NCBI GenBank assembly: GCA_015067075.1
Contig: SVND01000012.1
Location: 1 to 52,277, forward strand
Length of the DNA: 52,277 nt
Direction of reading: 5' to 3'
DNA from: Oscillospiraceae bacterium
GTDB taxonomy: Bacteria; Bacillota; Clostridia; Oscillospirales; SIG530
Translations under genes and position numbers: made by a program
In this document: piece by piece, positions 24,471 through 33,209 of the stretch
Layout: each line of letters opens with the position of its first letter
Numbering within the stretch: position 1 is the first letter of the stretch
Notes under the pieces: generated by a model
Told to the model about the DNA's origin: nothing
The model's input: only the letters and a program-made list of their open reading frames with translations
Database searches by the model: none

Positions 24471-27048
24471 AATAGTTTTTGAAAACCCGTGGCTGTTACT
24501 GCTTTTGATACCGTGCGCCGCGGTGATACTCGTGCCGTTTTTGCGTCTTTCAAAACAAAGCAGAAGGACACCGAAAAGAATAATTCCCGTTGTGCTCCAC
24601 ATGGTGATGGTAACGCTTCTTGTGCTGCTCATATCGGGCTTTAATATCATGCTCCAAAGCGATTGGATATCCATGTATATCGTGGCTGACCTTTCCGACA
24701 GCACCGCATCCTCGCGAGAGGAAATACAGCAATATGTAAAGGATATTGCCAAAGCGGCTGATATAAAAACGAAAACGGGCGTTATTGCTTTTGCCAGAGA
24801 CAGCGTATACGTATCGCGCCTGGGAGCCATGGGCGGAAGCCTTGAAAAGCAGGAGCTTGAAGACGCTTCCGTAACCGATATAAACGCGGCGCTTTTGCTT
24901 GCGGCGCAGGACTTTCCCGAGGATACGACTAACCGTATCGTTATAATCAGCGACGGTAAGGTTACGGACGGCGCATCGGAGCAAACTGCGGCACAGCTTG
25001 CAAAAAAAGGCGTTCGCATTGATACGGTCTATATTGATACGACGGTGCTTGATTATCCTGAGGTGCAGATAAGCCGTGTAAATGCGCCGAGCGGTGTGTT
25101 TCAGGGCAAGAGCGCTGATTATGAAATAATCGTCGAAAGTAATATGGACACCCACGGCACGCTGACTATCCACGGCGATAATATTTCTCAAACGATCGAT
25201 ATTGAGATAAAAGCAGGGGAAAACGTATATACTGCGAGCCAGCGCACCTTGCAAAAGGGCGCTGTGAACTGTAGCTTTGAAGTATCCGCCGCGCTTGATA
25301 CGAAAAAAGAAAACAACACCTTTATAAGCTCCGTTGCCGTAAAGGACAAGCCGTCCCTTCTCATTTTAGCGGAGAATACATCGGAGGCAGGCACGCTTCG
25401 CGTTATGCTTGCGAATGAATACAACGTAACGGTGCGCTCCACGAGAGGTGCGCCGAAAACACTTGCCAACCTTTGCAATTACGATCAGGTGCTTTTGCTG
25501 AATGCGGCTTGCACAAATATGCCCGAGGGCTTTACGGCAAATCTTGAGCAGTACGTCGAGAAAAAAGGCGGAAGCCTTATCACAGCAGGTGGCGGAAGCA
25601 CGTATATTTACGGCGAGATGGAGGGTACGGAGCTTGAAAATATGCTCCCCATAGATCTTCATGCCGAGGAAGAGGAAATGGATAAATCCTTGGCGATGGT
25701 CATCGTTATCGACAACTCCAGCAGTATGAACGGAAGCCCCCTCCAGATGGCAAAGCTTGGCGCTATCAAAAGCGTTAACTCAATGAAGAAGAACTCCCAC
25801 GTTGGTGTAATAACATTCTCCTCTGTCGTCGAGATAGTTTCTCCTCTTACGCCCGCAGAGCGCAAGGGCGAGGTCACAAAGTCGATCTCTGCCATACCGC
25901 AATCACACGGTACTAAGCTTTACAATGCCCTTGTGAGCGCACAGCAGATGCTTAATGAATTTGAAGCGGAAATGAAGCACGTTATAATTCTCTCCGACGG
26001 TCAGCCCAGCGACAGCGGCTTTGAAGACGTTGTAAAGCAAATGTATGAACAGGGAATTACCACCTCGGCAATAGCTTTGGGCAGCGGCTCGTACGCTTCT
26101 CTTATGGAAAACCTTGCAAAGCTTGGCGGAGGAAGATACAGCAAAGCGCTGACACCTATTGACCTTCCCGAGATAATGGAAGCTGAAACCATACGCTCCC
26201 AGGTTGATTACTATAACAACGTGACCTTTGTTCCGCAGGTATATACCTATATACCCGTTTTGGGCGGTATGGACGAGATTCCCGAGCTTCACGGATATAT
26301 CTCCTCATCCATGAAAGAGGACGCGACCTGCGTTTTGTATACGGACGAGGACAGACCTATATATTCCGTCTGGAATTACGGCAAGGGCTCTGTTGCAAGC
26401 TTTATGAGCGACCTTAGCGGAAATTGGTCATCAGATTGGCTGAACAGCCAATCAGGCAAGCTGTTCATATTCAATATGTTCGACAGCATCTTGAAATATA
26501 ATGCAGGTAACGCGGCGCTGTATGCAGACGTAAATGTGGGCGCGTACAGCACGAGGGTTGACGTTACCATACCTGAAAGCGTTGAAAATCAGCACATTAT
26601 GGCAAATCTTACTGCGGCAGACGGAACGAAGCAGGAAATTTTGATGACTGAAACGGAAAAGGGCTATACCTGCACCTTTGATACTGAAGAGGAAGGCGTA
26701 TATCAGCTTGACGTTATTCAGCTAAACGGCAAAAACGACGTGTGTGATAAGCTGAGTATTCCCGTTGCGGTGACGTATTCACCTGAATACGATGTTTATG
26801 CAAGCGGCGGAGAGCAGATGCTTGCCAAGCTTGCTGAAACGGGAAGAGGCGTGCAAACCAATAACGCCGAGGAGCTTTCCGAAATCGAGGTCACACCGAT
26901 TGAGGTTGAAAAAAATCCCCTCATACTTTTTGCCGTGATCATCAGCATTGCGGTGATAGCTGATATTGCCGTGAGAAAGCTTCGCAAAAAGGATATTACT
27001 GATTTTTGGAAAAAGCTTTCGAAAAATATGAAGCGAGAAGTAAAATGA
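24433..27048 (+). CDS. Large vWA membrane protein with GATase-like and two vWA-like domains
   Basis: Protein of 871 residues. The start is uncertain: the only good in-frame candidate is a TTG at 24433 inside the end of the previous gene, and GGGTGGTG lies just after it. Two membrane helices occupy residues 17-36 and about 56-75. The first vWA-like domain is degenerate (VADLSDSTASS). A Rossmann-like part follows (SLLILAENTSEAGTLRVML, then GGSLITAGGGSTYIYG, about 310-410). The second vWA domain has a full metal site, IVIDNSSSMNGSP (about 427), and extends to about 590. A final membrane helix is near residue 835 with a basic tail. It resembles the vWA/GATase-like proteins of clostridial MoxR operons. 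Stop and next start overlap. Confidence 0.85.
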   Translation: MRNGWCITVASFRIVFENPWLLLLLIPCAAVILVPFLRLSKQSRRTPKRIIPVVLHMVMVTLLVLLISGFNIMLQSDWISMYIVADLSDSTASSREEIQQYVKDIAKAADIKTKTGVIAFARDSVYVSRLGAMGGSLEKQELEDASVTDINAALLLAAQDFPEDTTNRIVIISDGKVTDGASEQTAAQLAKKGVRIDTVYIDTTVLDYPEVQISRVNAPSGVFQGKSADYEIIVESNMDTHGTLTIHGDNISQTIDIEIKAGENVYTASQRTLQKGAVNCSFEVSAALDTKKENNTFISSVAVKDKPSLLILAENTSEAGTLRVMLANEYNVTVRSTRGAPKTLANLCNYDQVLLLNAACTNMPEGFTANLEQYVEKKGGSLITAGGGSTYIYGEMEGTELENMLPIDLHAEEEEMDKSLAMVIVIDNSSSMNGSPLQMAKLGAIKSVNSMKKNSHVGVITFSSVVEIVSPLTPAERKGEVTKSISAIPQSHGTKLYNALVSAQQMLNEFEAEMKHVIILSDGQPSDSGFEDVVKQMYEQGITTSAIALGSGSYASLMENLAKLGGGRYSKALTPIDLPEIMEAETIRSQVDYYNNVTFVPQVYTYIPVLGGMDEIPELHGYISSSMKEDATCVLYTDEDRPIYSVWNYGKGSVASFMSDLSGNWSSDWLNSQSGKLFIFNMFDSILKYNAGNAALYADVNVGAYSTRVDVTIPESVENQHIMANLTAADGTKQEILMTETEKGYTCTFDTEEEGVYQLDVIQLNGKNDVCDKLSIPVAVTYSPEYDVYASGGEQMLAKLAETGRGVQTNNAEELSEIEVTPIEVEKNPLILFAVIISIAVIADIAVRKLRKKDITDFWKKLSKNMKREVK

Positions 27049-27581
27049 GAACACCTTTTAAAAAAAATATATCGGAAAAAGAGATAAAGGAGCTTGGAAT
27101 AACCTTTTTCGGATACATAGAGACACAGCAGATAGCTTTTTCCGAACAGGTCGTTGAGATATGCAAGGGGAACGTATGCCGAAATTACGGCAGAACATGG
27201 GCGTGCCCGCCTGCCGTGGGCAGCTTTGAGCAGTGCAAAAAGCGGTGCCTTGAATATGAAAACGCTTTCGTTTTCGCTTCTGTGTATCAGCTTGAAGACC
27301 CATTTGATTACGAGGGCATGAAAAAGGGACACAGAGAGTTTAAAAACGTGTGTGACAAGCTTTACGAAAAGCTTGAAAAGCCGTTTTTGTTGCTTTCAAA
27401 CGAGGGCTGTATAAGGTGCAAAGCTTGTACTTATCCCGATGCGCCTTGCAGGTTTGAGGAAAAGCTTTTCCCGTCCCTTGAGGGCTTTGGAATATTGGTA
27501 ACACCTGTTGCGAAAGAAGCAAAAGTGCCGTATAACAACGGCGAAAACACGGTTACATATTTCGGCATGGTATGTTTTTAA
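27045..27581 (+). CDS. DUF2284 metal-binding-type protein
   Basis: Protein of 178 residues. The ATG at 27045 overlaps the preceding stop (ATGA), which is preferred over an upstream in-frame ATG at 27006. It is Cys-rich: VVEICKGNVCRNYGRTWACPP in the N-terminal half and CIRCKACTYPDAPCRFE later, the usual DUF2284 pattern that probably binds an iron-sulfur cluster or another metal. The C-terminus YNNGENTVTYFGMVCF is also typical. Translational coupling places it as the last gene of the MoxR operon, an unusual partner; the link may be only positional. Confidence 0.88.
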   Translation: MRTPFKKNISEKEIKELGITFFGYIETQQIAFSEQVVEICKGNVCRNYGRTWACPPAVGSFEQCKKRCLEYENAFVFASVYQLEDPFDYEGMKKGHREFKNVCDKLYEKLEKPFLLLSNEGCIRCKACTYPDAPCRFEEKLFPSLEGFGILVTPVAKEAKVPYNNGENTVTYFGMVCF

Positions 27582-27601
27582 ATTTGATACGGTATAACAA
27601 A

Positions 27602-27629
27602 ACACCCCGACAGAATTTTGTCGGGGTGT
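27602..27629. terminator. Bidirectional terminator between convergent genes
   Basis: Perfect 11-bp stem ACACCCCGACA (27602-27612) with TGTCGGGGTGT (27619-27629). An A/T tail is present on each side, so it can serve the MoxR operon and the minus-strand aminotransferase. Confidence 0.85.
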
Positions 27630-27646
27630 ATCATTTTCAGAACCTT

Positions 27647-28921
27647 TTATTCAGCCAAAAGCTTTTCAACTGCGGCAAGCTTTATACAGATACAAAGAAC
27701 TTCAACGGCCTGCGTCAGCTCATCTTCGGGCGGGAAGGAGGGGGCGATACGGATGTTTTTGTCGAGGGGATCTTTGCAATAGGGGAAGGTTGCGCCCACG
27801 TTTGTCAGCGTTACACCTGCAGCCTTTGCAAGGTCGTAAGTACGAGTTGCGCATCCGTCGTTTACGTCGAGGCTGATGAAATATCCGCCTGTGGGCTTAG
27901 TCCAAGAGGCGATGCCAAGACCTGTAAGCTCTTTTTCAAAGCCGTCGAAAACAATGTCGAATTTAGGGCGGAGAATTTCAGCGTGACGCTTCATATGCGC
28001 AAGTATACCGTCCGCATTTTTGAAAAAGCGCACGTGACGAAGCTGGTTAAGCTTGTCGGGACCGATGGTCTGGATAGCGAGGAGCTTTTTGATCTGTGCA
28101 AGGTTTGCTTCACTTGCGGCAAGGCAGGCAACGCCTGCGCCGGGAAAGCTTATTTTCGAGGTGGACGTGTACATGAATACGCGATCCTCGTTACCCTGCG
28201 CCTTGCAAGCCTCGTAAATATTTTTAACGCGCTTTGCGCCGTAAATAACGTCGTGGATTATGTAAGCGTTGTCCCAGAAAATGCGGAAATCCTTTGCGGC
28301 AGGCTTGAGGGAAGCAAAGCGGTCAACGACTTCGTCGGAGTATGTTTCGCCCGTAGGATTGCTGTAATGGGGAACGCACCAAATGCCCTTTACGGAAGGA
28401 TCATTTTCAACGTATTTTTCAACAAGGTCCATGTCGGGGCCTGTACCCGTAAGGGGAATATTTATCATTTCAATGCCTAAAAGCTCGCAGATAGCAAAAT
28501 GACGGTCATAGCCGGGAACGGGGCAAAGGAACTTGATCTTGCCCTGCTGACTCCAGGGAGCATCGCTTCCGTGGACGCCGAATGTCATAGCGCGGCTTAC
28601 AGTATCGTACATCATATTAAGGCTGGAGTTGCCGCCAACAAGTATATTTTCTTTGCCTACCTCTAAAATAGAAGCGAAAATTTCCTTCATTTCATCAATG
28701 CCGTCAAGACCGCCGTAATTGCGGCAATCTGTAGCACCTGTGAAGCAATCTTCATTCGTGCTGAGCGCGGTGAGCATACCCTCGCTCATAACAAGCTGCT
28801 TTGCGCAGGGCTTACCGCGGGACATATCAAGCTTGAGCTTTTTAGCACAAGCGTTATCATACTGCTTCATTACTTCGCTTTTAAAATCCAAAAGCTGTTC
28901 CTTCGTCATATCCTTGAGCAT
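27647..28921 (-). CDS. PLP-dependent aminotransferase (aspartate aminotransferase, PF12897 type)
   Basis: Protein of 424 residues with the fold type I layout. Key features are KLDMSRGKPC at the N-terminus, GGNSSLNMMYDTVSRAM (cofactor phosphate region), CVPHYSNPTG (about residue 183), FWDNAYIIHD, STSKISFPGAG carrying the Schiff-base lysine, and NIRIAPSFPPEDEL with the substrate-carboxylate Arg. The phrases match the long aspartate aminotransferases of PF12897 found in actinobacteria and Firmicutes. It is monocistronic with its own promoter (28985-29013) and the bidirectional terminator at 27602. The long open frame on the opposite strand is only a shadow. Confidence 0.9.
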   Translation of the reverse strand: MLKDMTKEQLLDFKSEVMKQYDNACAKKLKLDMSRGKPCAKQLVMSEGMLTALSTNEDCFTGATDCRNYGGLDGIDEMKEIFASILEVGKENILVGGNSSLNMMYDTVSRAMTFGVHGSDAPWSQQGKIKFLCPVPGYDRHFAICELLGIEMINIPLTGTGPDMDLVEKYVENDPSVKGIWCVPHYSNPTGETYSDEVVDRFASLKPAAKDFRIFWDNAYIIHDVIYGAKRVKNIYEACKAQGNEDRVFMYTSTSKISFPGAGVACLAASEANLAQIKKLLAIQTIGPDKLNQLRHVRFFKNADGILAHMKRHAEILRPKFDIVFDGFEKELTGLGIASWTKPTGGYFISLDVNDGCATRTYDLAKAAGVTLTNVGATFPYCKDPLDKNIRIAPSFPPEDELTQAVEVLCICIKLAAVEKLLAE

Positions 28922-28984
28922 GTCAAATTATCCTTTCGAGTTTGCTAAACACCTGTTAGCTTCGTTTTTTCGTCATTGCGATAT

Positions 28985-29013
28985 ATTATATACCATAATT
29001 TCAAATTTTGCAA
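28985..29013 (-). promoter_or_regulatory. sigma-A-type promoter of the aminotransferase gene
   Basis: On the minus strand TTGCAA (29013-29008), 17-bp spacer, TATAAT (28990-28985). Confidence 0.7.
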
Positions 29014-29186
29014 GAGGAAATTTTAAAAAATGCAAAATTTTTTATTTTTTTATGAAAAAACGTTCGAAAATGATGTTTTTGAATGTGTAAAATGACAAAA
29101 TTGATATTTTGCATTGCGTAAATAAGTGTGTTATATAAGGGAAAATGTTTTTGGTAAAAAAACACAATAAAAATTAAGTAACGGCA

Positions 29187-29215
29187 TTGACATTTTTTAA
29201 AAGAAAAGGTATAAT
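29187..29215 (+). promoter_or_regulatory. Consensus sigma-A promoter of the lipoprotein/oxidoreductase unit
   Basis: TTGACA 29187-29192, 17-bp spacer, TATAAT 29210-29215: a full consensus promoter. It shows that translation must start after about 29222, at the GTG at 29238. Confidence 0.88.
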
Positions 29216-29237
29216 TAAATCGAAGGGAGTCTTGGTT

Positions 29238-30434
29238 GTGAAAAAAGACTTAAATGCGATATCACTGCTCATTTGTTTGTTGTTTTTGATATCTTTTGTG
29301 TCGTCTTGTGCGAAGGAAGAAAATATACTTGAAGGCTTACCCGAAATTTCCAAAAACGAAACCGTGTACTATAACAGCGCTGTTATAAAGCACGGTGAAA
29401 ATTTGGACGAGGCAAGACCGTGTGAAGAATGCCACTATACACAGACTCCGAGCTATGAGCAAGCTGTGGCGGACGGCGCAGTCATAACGTGGACTGATGG
29501 AAAAGAATATATAACTGAAAATTGGTCGGCGGCTGAGCGTTTTGTTAAAAACGTAAATCACGGCGTGGATGACAGCCTTTTGTTCATGGAGATAAATGAG
29601 CTTAATGAACGAACGAGTACGAAATTTTTCTTTTATAAAGATAAAAGGCTCTATTTAGTAACTGAGCCATATATGGAGGCTACTGTCATCGGTGAGGATG
29701 ATGTGAAGCTGATAACGTCTAAAAATAACGGTAAAGGCGGAATAGAGTGCAGCTACAAAATAAAGGATGTCTTTGACGGCAGTGTGTGCCGATATGTTTA
29801 CAGCACCATAACAAAGCTTGACGGAGAGAGCAGGGTCTACGATGAAAAACTGACTCAGCAGTATTTTGATGTTGCAGGCATACACGAGGGTGAATACGGC
29901 GAAGCGAAGCTTTATACGGAATATCCCTTTAAAGAAAAATTTCCGACGGCAAAGGAGATTTTTGAACTTGGCGGAATGGTTGTATTTGATACGGAAGGCG
30001 CAATTAAGGTGTATAATCTTTCTGCATTAGACAGATTTTATGAAAATGTAAATTCAGGTGTTCCTGATACGCTTTTTGTTTATACTGACAGCGAAAAGCC
30101 TGCAGCCGTAATGTACAGTTTTACGGGAGAAAGCATTATCTGCGCGGAGGATATGCGAAAAGAAGAGGCGGCAAAGGGGCTTTTCGTGTCGGAGCTTTTT
30201 GGAAAGGTGAATATACGCCGCGATACAGAGGAGATAGAAAGGTTAAATAAAAAAGAGGTATCATTTCAAAAGGAATATGAAAGCTACAAAATTACTGCGG
30301 AGCATATCAGAAGCGATGAAACGTCCATCATAATGCAGTGGGGCATTGCAAGCGGTAACACGGTGAAGATTCCAAATATAACGTACGTTACGAAATACAT
30401 AACGGCGCAAAAATATGCCGAAAGCTATAAATAG
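29238..30434 (+). CDS. Lipoprotein, DUF4362-like two-repeat protein (paralog 1)
   Basis: Protein of 398 residues from a GTG with AAGGGAG upstream. A lipoprotein signal ends in the lipobox FVSSC (Cys about residue 21). Two related segments follow: AAERFVKNVNHGVDDSLLFM and LDRFYENVNSGVPDTLFVYT, each preceded by a VITW/VVFD strand and followed by a beta-hairpin. This is like the DUF4362 module seen twice. The protein is about 45% identical by eye to the next gene product. Its role is unknown, and it is displayed on the outer face of the membrane. It is first in a three-gene unit. Confidence 0.75.
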   Translation: MKKDLNAISLLICLLFLISFVSSCAKEENILEGLPEISKNETVYYNSAVIKHGENLDEARPCEECHYTQTPSYEQAVADGAVITWTDGKEYITENWSAAERFVKNVNHGVDDSLLFMEINELNERTSTKFFFYKDKRLYLVTEPYMEATVIGEDDVKLITSKNNGKGGIECSYKIKDVFDGSVCRYVYSTITKLDGESRVYDEKLTQQYFDVAGIHEGEYGEAKLYTEYPFKEKFPTAKEIFELGGMVVFDTEGAIKVYNLSALDRFYENVNSGVPDTLFVYTDSEKPAAVMYSFTGESIICAEDMRKEEAAKGLFVSELFGKVNIRRDTEEIERLNKKEVSFQKEYESYKITAEHIRSDETSIIMQWGIASGNTVKIPNITYVTKYITAQKYAESYK

Positions 30435-30447
30435 GAGGGTAAAGACT

Positions 30448-31650
30448 GTGAAAAAGATATTTATATGCTTGATGCTTTTTGCGGCGTGCATTACGCTTAC
30501 GTGTTGTGGCAATGAAAATGATATACTTATCGGATTACCTGAAATTAAGCGCAACGAAACGGTGTATTATAATGCTGCTGTAGTTGAAGAAGGGGAAAAC
30601 CTCGGTGAAAGACGGCCTGTAACGGAATGTCCCTATGATAACGTGCCGTCAAGACAGCAGGCACAGCTCGATGGCGGAGTAATAATATGGACAAACGGCA
30701 CGGAGCATATAACGCGTAACACAGCGGCGCTGGAGCGATTTGTTAATAACGTAAATCACGGCGTTGACGACAGCCTGCTTGTTCTGAAAATATCGGCGGA
30801 AGGCGCAAAGGAAACTGCGAGCGCATATTTTTACTATTTCATCAACGGTGAAATATGGTGCGTTGAAAGTGTCGGTGAGATTCAAACGGAGGAAATGATT
30901 GCAAAAGGTGAGGACGCAAAGCTTTTCTTATATAAGCGAAACGGGTTTTGCGGAGCAATGGTGACTTATCCTATGAGTATAGGAAGCATAGGAAGCGGAT
31001 ATATGATGGATTTCACACTTGCAAGGCATGCGTATAGCACGTTTACGAAGCTGAGTGACGATGCGTTACTGTATGACGAAAATACGTCACAAAGATTTGT
31101 GGATGTTGCAGGCGTTTACGAGGGTGAATACGGCGAAGCAAAGCTTTATATGGAATATCCCTTTGCTGAAAAATTCCCGACAGCCAGGGAGATTTTTGAG
31201 CTTGGCGGAATGGTTATATTCAATAATAACACTGCTGTAAGAGCGTACAATACGCTGGCGATTGACCGATTTAAAGAAAGTGTAAACAGTGGAAAAGCAG
31301 ACACGCTTTTTGTATATACCGACGACGGAGAACCGAAGGTCGTAATGTACAGTTTTACAGGTGAGTGCCTTGTTGTGACGGAGGATGCGAGAAAGAGTGA
31401 GCCTTTAAAGGGCTTGTACACAAAAGAGCTTTTCGGAAGAGTTTTTGTTAAAACGGACAATGAAGCAGAGCAAACGCTTAAAAGTGAAGGCTTAGATCAT
31501 AAAAGAGAATATAGCTGTTACACGATAAGTGTTACGGCGACCCAAAAGGACGGAAGCCGAGCTTTTGTGTCGAATATGGCAAGCGTACCTGATATACAAT
31601 ATGTTAAAACGCATATAATGCCGGAAGCGGATGCGGAAAAATACAGATAG
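30448..31650 (+). CDS. Lipoprotein, DUF4362-like two-repeat protein (paralog 2)
   Basis: Protein of 400 residues. The GTG at 30448 follows ATAGGAGGG and is preferred over an upstream in-frame ATG at 30415. The lipobox LTCC gives Cys near residue 19. It shares with its neighbour the opening GLPEIKRNETVYYNAAV, the double RFVNNVNHGVDDSLLVL / RFKESVNSGKADTLFVYT repeat, and the phrase DVAGVYEGEYGEAKLYMEYPF, so the two arose by tandem duplication. The spacing of 13 bp to the first gene and 10 bp to the next shows an operon. Function not known. Confidence 0.75.
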   Translation: MKKIFICLMLFAACITLTCCGNENDILIGLPEIKRNETVYYNAAVVEEGENLGERRPVTECPYDNVPSRQQAQLDGGVIIWTNGTEHITRNTAALERFVNNVNHGVDDSLLVLKISAEGAKETASAYFYYFINGEIWCVESVGEIQTEEMIAKGEDAKLFLYKRNGFCGAMVTYPMSIGSIGSGYMMDFTLARHAYSTFTKLSDDALLYDENTSQRFVDVAGVYEGEYGEAKLYMEYPFAEKFPTAREIFELGGMVIFNNNTAVRAYNTLAIDRFKESVNSGKADTLFVYTDDGEPKVVMYSFTGECLVVTEDARKSEPLKGLYTKELFGRVFVKTDNEAEQTLKSEGLDHKREYSCYTISVTATQKDGSRAFVSNMASVPDIQYVKTHIMPEADAEKYR

Positions 31651-31660
31651 GAGAGATTTT

Positions 31661-32890
31661 ATGAATTATATAAAGGAAGAGCTTTTAACGCCTGTATGCG
31701 GTGAATACGACGTCATCGTTGTCGGCGCAGGCCCCGCAGGTGTTGCGGCGGCGTTAGCTTGCGCAAGAGGAGGACTTAAAACGCTGATTTTCGACAGATT
31801 TAACTGTCTTGGCGGCGCATGGACGACGGGATTTATGAATCCGCTTTTCGACCATGAAAACAAAGATGGAATTCTTGCGGAGCTTATAAAGGAGCTTGAC
31901 GAAAAGGGTCAGTGGGGCGGATTTTGGAACGAAAGCTTTAATTATGAATATATGAAGCATATGCTTGACGTGAAAATGGCGCAAGCAGGCGCAGACGTTC
32001 TTTTCAACACGTATTTTGTCAAAGCCATAACGGAAGGTAAAGCTGTCAAGGGCGTTATAACGGAAAATATCAACGGCAGACAGGCGTATCTTGCAAAGCT
32101 TGTCTTCGACTGTACGGGCGACGGTGCGGTATGTGCCGATGCGGGATGTGAATTTCACGTCGGCTCTGAGGAGAACGGTTATAAGGACTGTCAGGCAATG
32201 ACGCTGATGTTCCTTGTTGGAAATATTCCGAAAAAGTACAAGGATGGGCTGATGATAGGGGAAATATTGGAGCGTGTTTATGAAAAAGCAGGCAAGGAGA
32301 TTCCCTTCCGTGTGCCTTATCTCATACCTGTGCCCAATTCATCTTTTGGTGTCGTACAGTTTACGCATATGTATGAATACGATCCGCTGTCCGCAAAAGC
32401 CATAAGCGAAGCGACTACGGAGGGCAGACGCCAGATGATGGAAGCTTTTGAGGCGCTGAAAAAGTACGACGAGGATTTTGCTGAGCTTGAGCTTGTTGCA
32501 TCGTCGAGCGTGCTTGGTGTGCGCGAATCGCGAAGAATAGTCGGCGAGTACACGATGACGACGGAGGATATTATAAACGGAAGCAGATTTGACGATGCAG
32601 TGGCTACTGTAAGCTTCGGAGTTGATATCCATTCCAAAAAGGGCAAGGCGCAGGAATGCTGGCGCGTTCAGCCGTATCAGATACCCTTCCGTTGCCTCAT
32701 TCCCAAGGGCTATAGCGGCATTTTGACCGCAGGCCGTTGCATTTCGGGTAACAGAGAGAGTATGGCTTCTTACCGCGTGACGGGCAACTGCTGTCAGATG
32801 GGTGAAAAGGCGGGAAAAATTGCCGTATACGCGATAAAGCACGGCGTTGACATACGTGATGTGGATGTAAAAGCCGTACTTAGTGAATAA
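31661..32890 (+). CDS. FAD-dependent oxidoreductase
   Basis: Protein of 409 residues from the ATG at 31661 (AGGAGAG upstream). The Rossmann FAD-binding motif is YDVIVVGAGPAGVAAALACA (about residue 17). A second FAD contact, DCTGDGAVCADAG, is near residue 150, and the C-terminal FAD motif GILTAGRCISGNRE is near residue 355. This is the PF12831-type FAD-dependent oxidoreductase family, common in polysaccharide-degrading anaerobes. The substrate is unknown; there is no signal peptide. It ends the operon with the two lipoproteins, which gives no obvious clue about its reaction. Confidence 0.85.
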   Translation: MNYIKEELLTPVCGEYDVIVVGAGPAGVAAALACARGGLKTLIFDRFNCLGGAWTTGFMNPLFDHENKDGILAELIKELDEKGQWGGFWNESFNYEYMKHMLDVKMAQAGADVLFNTYFVKAITEGKAVKGVITENINGRQAYLAKLVFDCTGDGAVCADAGCEFHVGSEENGYKDCQAMTLMFLVGNIPKKYKDGLMIGEILERVYEKAGKEIPFRVPYLIPVPNSSFGVVQFTHMYEYDPLSAKAISEATTEGRRQMMEAFEALKKYDEDFAELELVASSSVLGVRESRRIVGEYTMTTEDIINGSRFDDAVATVSFGVDIHSKKGKAQECWRVQPYQIPFRCLIPKGYSGILTAGRCISGNRESMASYRVTGNCCQMGEKAGKIAVYAIKHGVDIRDVDVKAVLSE

Positions 32891-32894
32891 AACA

Positions 32895-33077
32895 TCAAAA
32901 GCTGTCGGTTATCGAAGCGACAATGGCGTTCATCTCCGCTTTTGAAGCGGCGTGGCGCGCCTTTTCGATAACGGCGGCTTTTTCTGTATCCGTCATTTCG
33001 CTGAATTTATTCAAAGACTGTTCGTTTTGTGCCAAGGACATACAAAAGCCCATGGGCAGATCAACGAGATTATCCAT
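32895..33077 (-). CDS. Small cytosolic protein, 60 residues, conserved type
   Basis: A short gene with an excellent AGGAGG ribosome site 8 bases before its ATG. The product MDNLVDLPMGFCMSLAQNEQ continues as helices with a SKAEMNAIVASI end. Small proteins of this shape (LPMGFGMALAQN at the N-terminus and a C-terminal helix) recur in Clostridia, usually unassigned. It has no signal peptide. It is convergent with the oxidoreductase (4-bp gap) and divergent from the large glycoside hydrolase gene. Function unknown. Confidence 0.75.
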   Translation of the reverse strand: MDNLVDLPMGFCMSLAQNEQSLNKFSEMTDTEKAAVIEKARHAASKAEMNAIVASITDSF

Positions 33078-33148
33078 AAGAAATCCTCCTGATATTTTGG
33101 CTTCACTAATATATTGTTCAGGAGAGTTAAAAATATGCGTGATATTAT

Positions 33149-33177
33149 TTGCAATTTAAAAAGATATATGATATAAT
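33149..33177 (+). promoter_or_regulatory. sigma-A-type promoter of the dockerin glycoside hydrolase gene
   Basis: TTGCAA 33149-33154, 17-bp spacer, TATAAT 33172-33177, then AGAAAGG and the ATG at 33210. Confidence 0.75.
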
Positions 33178-33209
33178 TTAAATAAATACAGACAGAAAGG
33201 TATGGGGAA

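Noticed and set aside
24417-25254. Two long minus-strand frames
   Set aside because: Both are antisense to the vWA membrane protein, overlap each other and lack start signals.
27572-28480. 302-codon open frame on the plus strand
   Set aside because: It lies antisense within the aminotransferase gene, has no ribosome site of its own and an implausible Cys/Val-rich composition; it is a codon shadow.
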